Assembly (NCBI GenBank): GCA_903919145.1
Contig: CAIXGW010000155.1
Coordinates: 1 to 49,087, forward strand
Length of the DNA: 49,087 nt
Source: an uncultured Myxococcales bacterium
GTDB lineage: Bacteria; Myxococcota_A; UBA9042
Direction of reading: 5' to 3'
In this document: positions 8,431 to 20,300 of the stretch, in pieces
How positions within the stretch are numbered: the first letter of the stretch is position 1
How the letters are laid out: each line of letters starts with the position of its first letter
The notes under the pieces: generated by a model
The model's input: the letters and a program-made list of their open reading frames with translations, nothing else
Database searches by the model: none
What the model was told of the DNA's origin: nothing
Made by a program: the position numbers and the translations under genes

Positions 8431-9945
8431 ATGTCAACCAACTCCAGCAGCAGTCTCGCTGGTCACAGCCACTCTGGCACAGAGCCGGCAATTTCTCAGG
8501 GCGATCGCGCCAAGGCCGTGGTGGCTGCGGTACGCTTGGCGCAGCCTGCCTGGGCGGCCCTGACCGTGGCCGAGCGCGTCGCCAAGCTGCGGCAAGCGCA
8601 ACAGAACATCTTGAGCAAGAGCACAGAGCTGGCCGAGCTGATCAGCCGCGAGACTCACAAGCCGCTGGCGGAAGCCTACAGCTCGGAGGTGGTGGGCGTC
8701 GGCGACCTGTTTGGCTACTGGTGCAAGCACGGTCCGGCGCAGCTGCAGCCGCGCAAAGGGTTGATTCCAACACTAGAAATGCCCAAGAAGCAGGCGTGGA
8801 TTGACCGGCTGCCGCGCGGCGTGGTGGCGTGCATCTCGCCGTGGAACTATCCGGTGGCGCTGCCGATGCGCACCCTGGTTCCGGCTCTGCTGGCGGGCAA
8901 CGGCGTGGTGCTCAAGCCCTCTGAAGTCACGCCTCAAACGGGCGTGTGGCTGGTCGAGCAGCTTCAGCTGGTCTTGGGACCGGTGGTGTCGGTGCTGACC
9001 GGCGACGGCAGTGCAGGTGCTGCGCTTGTAGAGGCGCTGCCGGATATGGTGGTTTTTACGGGCTCGACCCGGACGGGTCGGCGGGTAGCGGTGGCCTGTG
9101 CCGAGCGCGGGATCGCCTGCGAGCTGGAGCTGGGCGGCAAAGACTGCGCCCTGGTGCTGCAGGATGCCGATCTGGACCGCGCAGCCGCGGGCATAGCCTG
9201 GGGCATCTTGACCAACGCCGGGCAGAATTGCGCTGGGATTGAGCGGGTAGCGGTGCACAAGGCGGTGGAAGGCGTGTTTGTGCCCAAGCTGGTGGCGGCC
9301 CTGCAGCGGGCGGCTGCCGACGTGCCGGAGCTGGTGACGGCGGCGCAGCGGGCCGTGGTAGAAGGCCACGTGCGCGACGCCCTGGCGCGCGGAGCGACGC
9401 TGTTGGCCGGGAGCGTGACGCCGCCCGGTCGGCCTCTGCCGCCGCTGCTGCTGGGCGATGTGCCTAGCGACGCGCCAGCCTGGACCGATGAATCCTTTGG
9501 CCCGATCGCAGTTCTGGCGGTGGGGCAAGACGACCACGACTTGGTGCGCCTGGCCAATGACAGCCGCTACGGCCTGGGGGCTTCGGTGTGGACCCGCGAC
9601 CTGGGCCGCGGCAAGCAGGTGGCGGCGCAATTGCGCTGCGGCATGGTGTGGGTCAACAACCACAGCTTCTCCGCTGCCGTCCCCGATCTGCCGTGGGTCG
9701 GCGTGGGCGACTCTGGCACTGGCGTGACCAACTCTCCAGAAGCCCTGATGCACCTGACCCGGCCTCATTTGCTTTTGGTGGACGGCACTTCGGACGTGGA
9801 GGCGTGGTGGTATCCCTATGGAGAGCGCATGACCGAGCTGATGCGGGCGGTGATTGCCCGGCAGCTGAGCAACGGCATCGGAGCGACCCTCAAGACCCTG
9901 GGTGCGCTCAAGGCCCGCATGGCAGAATTGCGTTCCTCCAAGTAG
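8431..9945 (+). CDS. NAD(P)-dependent aldehyde dehydrogenase
   Basis: 504 residues from ATG 8431; AGAGGAG at 8415-8421 supports this start over an upstream extension to 8086. ALDH superfamily landmarks are in order: ISPWNYP (substrate/NAD region), VLKPSEVTP, the nucleotide-binding FTGSTRTGR, the general base Glu233 in ELELGGKD, and the catalytic Cys267 in NAGQNCAG, with the normal 34-residue spacing between the two. DESFGPIA follows. The length is normal for the family. It oxidises an aldehyde to the acid. It is divergent from the GMC oxidoreductase pair across a 205-bp shared upstream region, consistent with joint alcohol/aldehyde oxidation. The substrate is unknown. Confidence 0.93.
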   Translation: MSTNSSSSLAGHSHSGTEPAISQGDRAKAVVAAVRLAQPAWAALTVAERVAKLRQAQQNILSKSTELAELISRETHKPLAEAYSSEVVGVGDLFGYWCKHGPAQLQPRKGLIPTLEMPKKQAWIDRLPRGVVACISPWNYPVALPMRTLVPALLAGNGVVLKPSEVTPQTGVWLVEQLQLVLGPVVSVLTGDGSAGAALVEALPDMVVFTGSTRTGRRVAVACAERGIACELELGGKDCALVLQDADLDRAAAGIAWGILTNAGQNCAGIERVAVHKAVEGVFVPKLVAALQRAAADVPELVTAAQRAVVEGHVRDALARGATLLAGSVTPPGRPLPPLLLGDVPSDAPAWTDESFGPIAVLAVGQDDHDLVRLANDSRYGLGASVWTRDLGRGKQVAAQLRCGMVWVNNHSFSAAVPDLPWVGVGDSGTGVTNSPEALMHLTRPHLLLVDGTSDVEAWWYPYGERMTELMRAVIARQLSNGIGATLKTLGALKARMAELRSSK

Positions 9946-10007
9946 GGAACGGACCGGCCGATACCCCACCGCTGCCGATGGTGCGCTCGTCTCAAGGAGT
10001 CTCCTAG

Positions 10008-10847
10008 ATGCCCAGCTTTACCTGTTCTGTGTGCAGCAGCGCCTTTGAGGTGGCGGATGCGACGCTGGCCAAATACCCAAACTGGGTGCCGCGGTTTTGC
10101 ATGAACCACCGCAATGCCGGCAAGGCGGCGGCCTCTAGCTTTGGCCGGGCGGCCACCCGACCCGCGCCGTGGCAGCAGGCCAGTGGACAGGGTAGCCGCC
10201 CGCCAGCCAGCGTCCCGGCCGCCAGCGGCGAAAACAGCGGACAGACCGGGGCCGACAGCGCCGGCGCGCAGCCTCAGGTAGATAAGCCACTGGAGGTGCG
10301 CCGGGTTCCTCCGGGGCACGCCTACGGCAGCCGCACTTTTGGCCACGGTGGCGCCCGCCAGCGCGAAGTCCTGACCACCCAGGAGGTGCTGGAGCGCTAC
10401 ACCGCAGGCCCGCAGCACGGCGTGTTTACCGATGGCGGCTGCGAACCCAATCCTGGACCGGGCGGCTGGGGCATGGTCCACGTCGACAACGGCCAAGTCG
10501 TCTATGAACACTGCGGCGGCGACCGTGACACGACCAACAACCGCATGGAGATGTCGGCCATCATCCACGCGCTGGAGCATCTGCCTAAGACCATTGAGAT
10601 CACAGTCTATTCAGACAGCGAGCTGTGCGTGAAGACGCTGAACGAGTGGGCCAAGGTGTGGAAGCGCGGCGGCTGGACGCGCAAGGGCGGCAAGCCCATC
10701 GCCAACCTCGACTTGGTCATCCGCGCCTATGAGGCCCTGGGTGAGCATACCGGCGTCAAGCTGCAGTGGATCAAGGCCCACGACGGCAGTCGCTGGAACG
10801 AGTATGCCGACGCCCTGGCGACCAAGGGCCTGCGCACTACCCGCTGA
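10008..10847 (+). CDS. rnhA: Ribonuclease HI with N-terminal zinc-finger-like segment
   Basis: 279 residues; AAGGAG lies eight bases before ATG 10008. The C-terminal half is RNase HI: TDGGCEPNPGPGGWG with Asp142, TNNRMEM with Glu181, YSDSELCVKTLNEW with Asp203, and WNEYADALA with Asp268, giving the full DEDD metal set; His258 is also present. It cleaves RNA in RNA-DNA hybrids. The first 35 residues carry C6-x2-C9 and C31-x2-H34, a possible zinc site, followed by an 80-residue Ala/Gly/Pro/Ser-rich linker. The extra N-terminal domain may bind nucleic acid, by analogy with hybrid-binding domains of other RNases H, but it is a different fold type. The gene converges with its right neighbour, with two bases between stops. 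Confidence 0.93.
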   Translation: MPSFTCSVCSSAFEVADATLAKYPNWVPRFCMNHRNAGKAAASSFGRAATRPAPWQQASGQGSRPPASVPAASGENSGQTGADSAGAQPQVDKPLEVRRVPPGHAYGSRTFGHGGARQREVLTTQEVLERYTAGPQHGVFTDGGCEPNPGPGGWGMVHVDNGQVVYEHCGGDRDTTNNRMEMSAIIHALEHLPKTIEITVYSDSELCVKTLNEWAKVWKRGGWTRKGGKPIANLDLVIRAYEALGEHTGVKLQWIKAHDGSRWNEYADALATKGLRTTR

Positions 10848-10849
10848 CC

Positions 10850-11617
10850 TCAGGCTGGGCCAGCGGAGCGGAAGGCGTTGTCTTCGTGGCCGTACAGGTA
10901 GCGATTGCAGTGGCGGCACTGCACCAGGCTTGAGCCGCGAACCACGATCTCGACAAAGCTGGGCTGCAGGGTCATGTTGCAGCCAGTGCAGGCTTCTTCA
11001 ATGACCGGGGCGACGGCTTGGCCGTTGCGGGCTTCGGCGACGCGCTCGTAGCGGCGCACCACCGCGCGATCAAGGCGGTTGGTGATCAGCAGCCGGCGGG
11101 CATCGACCTCGGCGATCTTGGCATCCATGACCAGCAGGATCGCCTGGGTGTCGCGCTCGGCCACCTCGGCCTCAGAGTGGCGATCGCGGAAATCGGCTTC
11201 TTTTTTGGCGATGGCGGCGCGGAAGTCGTCAATGGCTTTGGCCAGCTTCTCGACTTCGTCCTGCTTGATCTCGATGTCCTTGCGGAGCAGCTCAAGCTCT
11301 TTGTTGACCGCCACATACTCCTTGGAGCGGGTGACGCCGGTCAGCTTGGTCTTGCTGCGGTTGGTCTTGTCGCGCAGGGTGTCTAGCTCTAGCGTCTTGG
11401 TGCGGTGCCACTGCTCGGTTTCCAGCAACTTGCTGCGCTGCTCTTCGACGTCTCGCTGCATGTGGGCGATGACTTTGCGCAAACGCTCTAGCTGGTCGAT
11501 CCGTTCCTTGCGGCGATCGCGAAATTCGCGAATCTCGTCATCCAGTGCCTGGAGCGAGCACAGGACCTCGATGATCTCTTTGGGAGTTGTGGCAACCGCT
11601 GAGGAATTGGTCTGCAT
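10850..11617 (-). CDS. Coiled-coil C4 zinc-ribbon protein
   Basis: 255 residues. Residues about 20-175 form a long charged antiparallel coiled coil (heptads such as LRKDIEIKQDEVEKLAKAI). The C-terminus holds C210-x2-C213 and C234-x2-C237, a C4 zinc ribbon. This matches the bacterial 'C4-type zinc ribbon domain' family (PF02591), which includes the Helicobacter HP0958 protein, whose suggested roles include RNA binding and chaperone activity. The ATG at 11617 is the first start giving a full-length family member. It lies downstream of the tRNA gene and on the same strand. Likely cytoplasmic. Confidence 0.88.
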   Translation of the reverse strand: MQTNSSAVATTPKEIIEVLCSLQALDDEIREFRDRRKERIDQLERLRKVIAHMQRDVEEQRSKLLETEQWHRTKTLELDTLRDKTNRSKTKLTGVTRSKEYVAVNKELELLRKDIEIKQDEVEKLAKAIDDFRAAIAKKEADFRDRHSEAEVAERDTQAILLVMDAKIAEVDARRLLITNRLDRAVVRRYERVAEARNGQAVAPVIEEACTGCNMTLQPSFVEIVVRGSSLVQCRHCNRYLYGHEDNAFRSAGPA

Positions 11618-11714
11618 GACACCCCGGAATGCCTGCGATGCCCGCGCGGGGCTCGAGGCGATGTGGTGGGACCGGCGGCCGGAGCACTGCCCGGCGGTAA
11701 GGTCGGAGCGGCGG

Positions 11715-11787
11715 TGGGCCCACCTGGATTCGAACCAGGAACCAACCGGTTATGAGCCGGTAGCTCTGACCGTTGAGCTATAGGCCC
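11715..11787 (-). tRNA. tRNA with CAT anticodon (tRNA-Ile2 likely, elongator tRNA-Met possible)
   Basis: A 73-nt cloverleaf: acceptor GGGCCTA pairing with TGGGCCC, D arm AGCTC...GAGCT, anticodon stem ACCGG/CCGGT enclosing CTCATAA, and T arm CCTGG-TTCGAAT-CCAGG. The discriminator is A and CCA is not encoded. The acceptor begins with a G-C pair, so it is not an initiator. C4-G69 and C5-G68 pairs, known determinants for lysidine synthase TilS, favour tRNA-Ile(CAU) over elongator Met. That choice is inference. Confidence 0.93.
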
Positions 11788-11796
11788 GTTGGACAC

Positions 11797-11821
11797 CTGG
11801 CCGGCTTTCCGACCCGGCCAG
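11797..11821 (-). terminator. Hairpin between rpoD and the tRNA
   Basis: 8-bp perfect inverted repeat (arms 11797-11804 and 11814-11821) with a 9-base loop, about 70 bases past the rpoD stop and just before the tRNA 5' end. There is no T-run. It may be a weak terminator or a processing signal. Confidence 0.35.
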
Positions 11822-11890
11822 CCGGTCGCGGTCTCTGCCGCCAAAGCAGCAGGGAGCGCGCGACAGGATGGCGCGGGAAGGGCCTCGGCG

Positions 11891-14617
<2,727 letters not shown>

Positions 14618-14665
14618 GAGGCATTCCTCGCCGGCGAGCGGCTGGTTGCAGAGAGCTGGCCAGAG

Positions 14666-16624
14666 CTAGGTCTGACCCGTGGTGCTGGACGGACGCGGCT
14701 GCCGCGCCCCCGTCTTGGAAAGGGCGCGCAGATCCTGTCTGGCGCTTTGAATTTCTCCGATGATCCGGAGCATTTCGGCCTGTGGCATCCCCGGCGATCG
14801 CTGCTCTGCGGTCAGGGCTTCGATCCGCTCTCGCAGGGCCCTTCTCCATAGTTCAGACGTCAGTTCAACAAGTTCTGTGTGGGACTGCCCGGCGGGCACC
14901 CGCGCGGTGTCGGCGACCAGCCAGCGCAGCATCCAGGTGCGGCCGCTGCTCATCGGCAGACTCTGGGCCCAACGGCTGACGGCGTCCAAATCCATGGGCC
15001 GGTGGTGCGACTCGGCACACAGATCGCGCAGCGCCAGGCGCAGGCCGCTGTGGCGGAACACGTCCAGCACGCCCGACTGCTCAAACTGCGGCAAGAGAGC
15101 CGGGTACCACAGCAGCAGCTCTGCCAATTGCTGTTCAGCCAGCGGCGCTTCTTCTTCGTCGGCCACTGCCAGATCGCTGCCGTGATCGGCCGTCGCTGCG
15201 TCGACGTGGCTGGCCGTCTGGGCCAGATAGCGCCCCAGCTGAGCGCGGCCGGTCTCCAGATGGCTGTCACCCAGGCGGGCGATCACGTAGTCGTAGGCCA
15301 TGTCGCGGCTGATCGGATCGCGCTGACCCAGGGTGGCCAAAAGAGGCCCTACCATCTGCAGAATTCTGGTCTTGCCCTGGATCGAGCCGTCCCAGTGGCC
15401 CATCAGCTTGTCCAGGTAGGCGTTGAGCAACGGCGGCGCCTGGTCGATCAGCCGCTGCAGCGCATCTGCGCCGTGGGTTCGCACATAGCTGTCTGGATCG
15501 TCCTGAGCGGGCAGGGTGACCAGGACTCCCTCCAGGCCGGCGATGATCAGCTGCGGCAAGGCTTTCTCTGCGGCTTTTTGACCAGCAGCGTCGCCGTCAT
15601 AGATGACCGCCACCCTCTCGGTGAAGCGGCGCAGCGCCTTGGCCTGAGGGTCGGTGAGCGCCGTGCCCATGGCACACACCGCTTGGCCCAGCCCGGCCTG
15701 GGCCAGGGTCATCACGTCCAGGTTGCCTTCGACCAGAATGCAGTAACCAGCGCGGCGGATGGCGTCGCGGGCCTGCCACAGGCCAAATACCACATCGCCC
15801 TTCTTGTAGAAGTGGCGAAAACGGCTGGTCTCTTCTTCAGAATGCAGCACGATCTCAGGGGAGTTGATGTACTTGGCCGTGTCGGGCCGGTCGCTGAGGT
15901 CGCGGCCGCCAAAGCCAATGAGATCGCCTTGAGCCGCATAGATGGGGAACATCAGGCGCTGACGGAAGCGATCGTAGACGCCGCCACCGTCTCGCGCAGC
16001 CACCAGGCCCATCTGCACCAGATCGTCGTCGCTCCAGCTGTGCTGGCGCAGGTGATCGGCAAGGTCGGTCCAGCCAATGCCCGAGGCCCCCAGGCCAAAG
16101 CGATGGACGGTCTCTTGGGTCATGCCGCGCTTGGCAGCGTACTGGCGCGCCAGCTGGCCCTCTGGCAGGTCAAAGCGGCCGCGGAAAAAGCTCTGGGCCT
16201 GCCGCGCTAGCTCAAGCAAGCGCCCACGCTCGGAGCGCGTCTGGGCAGCCCGCCTCAGCTCCTCAGGCGAGACCTGATCGCGCTCCAGCGCGACCCCACT
16301 GCGATCGGCCAGCCACTCTACGGCTTCGGCAAAGGACAGGCCGCGCGTCTCTCGGACGAATTTGATGGCGTCGCCGCCAGCCCCACAGCCATAGCAGTGG
16401 TAGAGCTTGCGGGTGATGTTGACGTGAAAAGACGGGGTCTTCTCCGTGTGAAAGGGGCACAGGCCTTTGTAGCTGCTGCCGGCGCGCTTTAGCTCGACCA
16501 CTTCACCGACGACGGCCAACATGTCGAGCCGGTCGGTCACTTCGCGCACGCTGTCTTCTAGGATCCGCCCGCCGCGACGGCCATAGCCGGAGGACGCGCC
16601 GGGAAAGCCCGCCGTTCCTTGCAT
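14666..16624 (-). CDS. dnaG: DNA primase DnaG
   Basis: 652 residues if started at ATG 16624; the frame extends to a GTG at 16717 without a better ribosome site, and AAGGAA sits a rather distant 13 bases before 16624, so the start is uncertain. The N-terminal zinc finger is C56-x2-H59...C77-x2-C80 (CPFHTEKTPSFHVN, YHCYGCGAGGDAIKFV). The primase core RGLSFAEAVEWLADRSGV follows. The TOPRIM domain shows VEGNLDVMTLAQAG (catalytic Glu) and YDGDAAGQKAA (DxD). The C-terminal third is the less conserved helicase-interaction region. It synthesises RNA primers for replication. It is the first gene of a dnaG-rpoD transcription unit. Confidence 0.96.
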   Translation of the reverse strand: MQGTAGFPGASSGYGRRGGRILEDSVREVTDRLDMLAVVGEVVELKRAGSSYKGLCPFHTEKTPSFHVNITRKLYHCYGCGAGGDAIKFVRETRGLSFAEAVEWLADRSGVALERDQVSPEELRRAAQTRSERGRLLELARQAQSFFRGRFDLPEGQLARQYAAKRGMTQETVHRFGLGASGIGWTDLADHLRQHSWSDDDLVQMGLVAARDGGGVYDRFRQRLMFPIYAAQGDLIGFGGRDLSDRPDTAKYINSPEIVLHSEEETSRFRHFYKKGDVVFGLWQARDAIRRAGYCILVEGNLDVMTLAQAGLGQAVCAMGTALTDPQAKALRRFTERVAVIYDGDAAGQKAAEKALPQLIIAGLEGVLVTLPAQDDPDSYVRTHGADALQRLIDQAPPLLNAYLDKLMGHWDGSIQGKTRILQMVGPLLATLGQRDPISRDMAYDYVIARLGDSHLETGRAQLGRYLAQTASHVDAATADHGSDLAVADEEEAPLAEQQLAELLLWYPALLPQFEQSGVLDVFRHSGLRLALRDLCAESHHRPMDLDAVSRWAQSLPMSSGRTWMLRWLVADTARVPAGQSHTELVELTSELWRRALRERIEALTAEQRSPGMPQAEMLRIIGEIQSARQDLRALSKTGARQPRPSSTTGQT

Positions 16625-17338
16625 GGCTGCATTTGGATTCCTTGCGAAATTGGTCGCCAACTGCTCTGCCGCCCGATCTGCTCTTGGCAATGACGCGCCA
16701 CTGCAAGGGCGCGCCACCGTGTGGGAGCAGCTAGATTAGACCATCTGAGCTATCGCGCGGCCCCGACGCAGGTCGGGTGCGGGATGGCTCATCAACTTAG
16801 GGCAAGACGGTTCGCGCACAATGCCGGCGCACAGGCCGGAGGCGCGAACTCGCAAATGCTCTGGAACCCGGACGCATTTGCCGGGTGCGTGGGACCAGAT
16901 CGGCGATCTGGCCAGTGCTGGTCTAGGGGAAACCCCCAAAGGGCGTAGGGGCTCAACCCCCATCTGGTACGGCGACCCAAGGGCCGCCGGTCGGTGCTGC
17001 CGCAAATTTTTCTAACGCCTGCCGGAAACCGCCAAGACCTGGCAGCGGACGCTGCCAGCACTGGCGGAGTCTGCCGCAAATCCCGCTTGGTTTCGCGAGG
17101 ATGCCGACGGGAAACCCCGAAGTCGACGGAAAATTATCGAGGCCTTCGGGTCAAAAGTCAAGTTCGCGGTCAGAATTCCTTTGGGAAAGTGGCATCGGCG
17201 CGGCCACCTATGCTAGCCTCCCGCGCGCGCGCTTCCAAGCTCCAAGCCAGTTCGCGCTTGCGGGCACCGCCCGTCAGAACTCCAGGGCTCCGTTGCGCGG
17301 GCCCCTTCGTCCCGCACCGGGACAGCGAGCCTGCTGTT
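16625..17338. other. 714-bp divergent intergenic region with inverted and direct repeats and a possible tRNA remnant
   Basis: It lies between the divergent dnaG and glycosyltransferase genes and should hold both promoters. On the minus strand about 16732-16762 contains TAGCTCAGATGGT-like sequence, typical of a tRNA D-arm, but no T-arm or closing acceptor follows, so at best it is a tRNA fragment. A 7-bp hairpin with loop GGC is at 16895-16911. A larger stem is at 17029-17067, flanked by 11-bp direct repeats CTGCCGCAAAT at 16997 and 17071. No convincing coding frame is present. Confidence 0.5.
17029..17067. repeat. Two-tier inverted repeat upstream of the glycosyltransferase gene
   Basis: The inner arms CTGGCAGCG / CGCTGCCAG (17039-17047 and 17050-17058) have a 2-base spacer. 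The outer arms CCGCCA / TGGCGG (17029-17034, 17062-17067) are separated from the inner ones by 3-4 unpaired bases. The short spacer fits a palindromic protein-binding site better than an RNA hairpin loop. Direct 11-bp repeats flank the structure. Confidence 0.5.
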
Positions 17339-20300
17339 GTGACCAACTCGACCCCGGCGCCAGCGTGGCGTACTTTGCTAGACAAGTGGCAACTATGGAT
17401 CGCTGCGGCGGTTTTGGGCCTAGCGTTGCTGCCCGGGTTGGGCAGCGCTGGGTTGCTGGATCCGTGGGAGATGGACCGCGCCGCTGTAGCCCGCCGCATG
17501 GCTGCGCCGCCGCGGGTGGTGGTGGTCGAGCCGGGGGCCGCCGCCCTGTTGACCAATCTGGAGAAGCAAGCCCCGGGCCGCTGGACGCTGGTGCGCGCGG
17601 CGCCGCGGGCCGATGCCACCGCGGTGGTGGCGCTACAGCAGGCGGTTCAGCGCCTCAACCGCGAGATGGCCCACGGGATTGTGGTCGACGTCGACGCCCT
17701 TGAAGCGCAAACAGGTGGCGCGGCTGGTGATTTTGCCGGGCAGGTCGCCGGTCTGGAGCTGCAGGGCCGCGGCATGGCGCTGGTGTTGGTCAGCAGCCGC
17801 GATCCTCAGGGGCTGCGCCAAGCGCTGGCCAAGGCCAGGGTCAAGGCGACCGCCGCCGGTTGGCGCAGTGCGGCGACCCTGGGCTGGCTGGAAAAAGACG
17901 AGCAGGCAGAGACGTTGTGGCCGCTGTTTGCCAGCGCGGCGGAAGTCGTCAAGCCCGCAGAGCTGGCCGCGACGCTGGCCAGGGTGGTGGAGTCGCCCTG
18001 GCTGCAGCCGGCGCACAAGCGCGATGGCCAAAGCCAGGCCATGCCTTGGCTCGACGCCGCCATGGCTGCCGCGGGCCTGAGCTTGTGGGGGCCCAGCGAG
18101 GCCGCCGCCAGACTGGGCGGTGCCCTGATGGTGCTGCTGACCGGCTTGGTGGTGGTGGCGGCGGCGCGGCGGCTGCTGGGGGCCACGGCCGGTTGGCTGG
18201 CGCTGCTGGCCTTTGCCACCCTTCCCGCAGCGCTGGGCATCGGCCGCTTGGTCACCTTTCAGGGTGGGCCTCTGCTGGGGGCCACGCTGGCAGGCTGTGG
18301 GCTGGCCCTGGGGGCGGCGCGCCGCCATCGTGGCTGGCTGCTGTGGTTTTTTGCAGGGTTGGCCGTGCTTTTTTTGAGCGCCGGCCTGGCCGGGGCCACC
18401 ATGGCTGCCGCGCTGGCGGTGGCCTATGTCTTGGCGACCGGCGATGGGCGGCCAGCACCGCTGGTGGCGGCGGCCGGCAGCGTCTTGGCCCTTGGCCTGG
18501 CTGTGGCGGTGGTGCTGGGCGACAGCGACAGCCTGCTGCTGCGCGGCTGGCGCTTTACCCAGGGCAGCTTTTCTGCCGGCCCTGACCAGTATCATCGCGA
18601 CTTCTCTTGGTTTGTTGGGCAGGCCGGCTTTGGGCTGTTTCCATGGGGCGCCGCGGTGATCCTGGGCCTGGGCCGCCTCTTGCTCGCCGAGCCGGGGGCC
18701 GATGGCGAGGGCCATTCGCCAAGCGACCCCGCCGGTCCAGGTTGGCGCAGCGGCGCTGCCGTGGCCCTGGCGCTGGTGGTGCCGTTTGCGGTGGTGGGCG
18801 TGCTAGTCCGTCAGCACAACCACCTGGTGGTGCCGGTGGCGGGCATGGCGGCCCTGGCGGCGGCGGCGGCTTTGACCGATCTGCTGGCCGGCCGCTTGTC
18901 TGGGCGGCTGGTGGCGGCGTTTGTCGCGCTGTCTACGCTGCTGCTGCACCGCGAGATCCGCAAAGGCCCTGACGCGGTGACCCGCTTCTTTGCCTTTGAC
19001 CCGCCGATGGCCACGGTGGGTGCCACCGGCGAGCTGGCGTGGCCGGCCGAGCTGCTGGTGCCAAGTGCTTTGCATGCTTTGACTTTGCTGGCTGTGCTGG
19101 CCTTTGCGATGGGCGCTGCGCGGCCGGGCGCCACCGTCCGCGCCGTGACGGGCCGCTTGCGCGACGGCCGCACCGCCGCCTGGACTCTGGGCTTGCTGGC
19201 GTTGCTGTGGGGAATCGACGCGCTGGCGTCTCTGGGCAGCAAACTTGACGTTTTGCTCAAAACTCAAGCCCAGACCATCAACTACCCCTATGACCGCCTG
19301 TGGGTGACCATCCAGGACACCCGCCCAGAGGTCATGGCGGCTCTGGGCGCGCTGGTGCTGCTGCTGGCGCTGGCGGGCTCGACGACCTGGAGCGCCGGTG
19401 CCGATTCGGCGCCGCGCGGCACACGGCTGCTGCTGGCTGTGTCGCGCTGGCTGGCTAGCCCCGCCGTGGCCTTGCCTACCGTGGCCATTGGCGCCGTGGC
19501 GGTGCTGGGTTCCGGCCTGTCGAAATTCAACCAATTGCAGCCGCAGGCGGGCATGGGAGGCGCGGTGAGTGCCGGCCTGGGGTCGTCGGCCTTTGCGGTG
19601 CCGCTGGCGCTGGCCGTGGCGGCGGCACTGGCGCGGCTGCTGGGCGGGCAGGTCGGCGAGGATTCGCTGTGGTCGCCGCTGGTGCGCGGCGTGCAGCGTC
19701 GCGGCCCCCTGGTTTTTGGGGTATTGGGCTTGGCAGCGCTGGCCGGCATTGGCGTGGGCGCCTCGCAGGCCTGCGGCACCTGGAGCTTTCCTCTTTACTT
19801 GATCGGCTGTTGGTGGCTGGCGCTCAGCACTGCACTGGTGGTGGCCGGAGCGGCTGGGCGCGACGCCGGCGGCTATGCCTGGCCGACCGCCGGCATGGGC
19901 CTGTATGGGTTGATGGTCCTGTTTGGACCCTTGGCAGCGCGCTATGTGCAAGAAGCTCCCAGCCGCAGCGAGGGTTTGCGCTACATCGCCAAAGTGTTGG
20001 TGACGGCGCCCGACAGCGCCGGTCTGCTGGCGGTGGCTGGGTTGGTGGCGCTGAACCGCTGGGCCGCCGGGCGCCAGCGCTGGCAGGCCAGGGTTGATGG
20101 CGTTGTGGAGGGGTTGCTACGGGTGGAGAGGCCGCGCTATGCCGCGACGGCCATGGTCCTGGGCGGCTGCTTCTTTGCCGTGGGCTACGCCTGGACGCTG
20201 TTGCCCGGCCTGTCTGTGCACTTCAGCCAAAAGCACTTGCTTGAGACCATCGCCCAGGCCGGCGGCGCTGGCAGCGACAGCCGCGGGGTGCCGCACTCTT

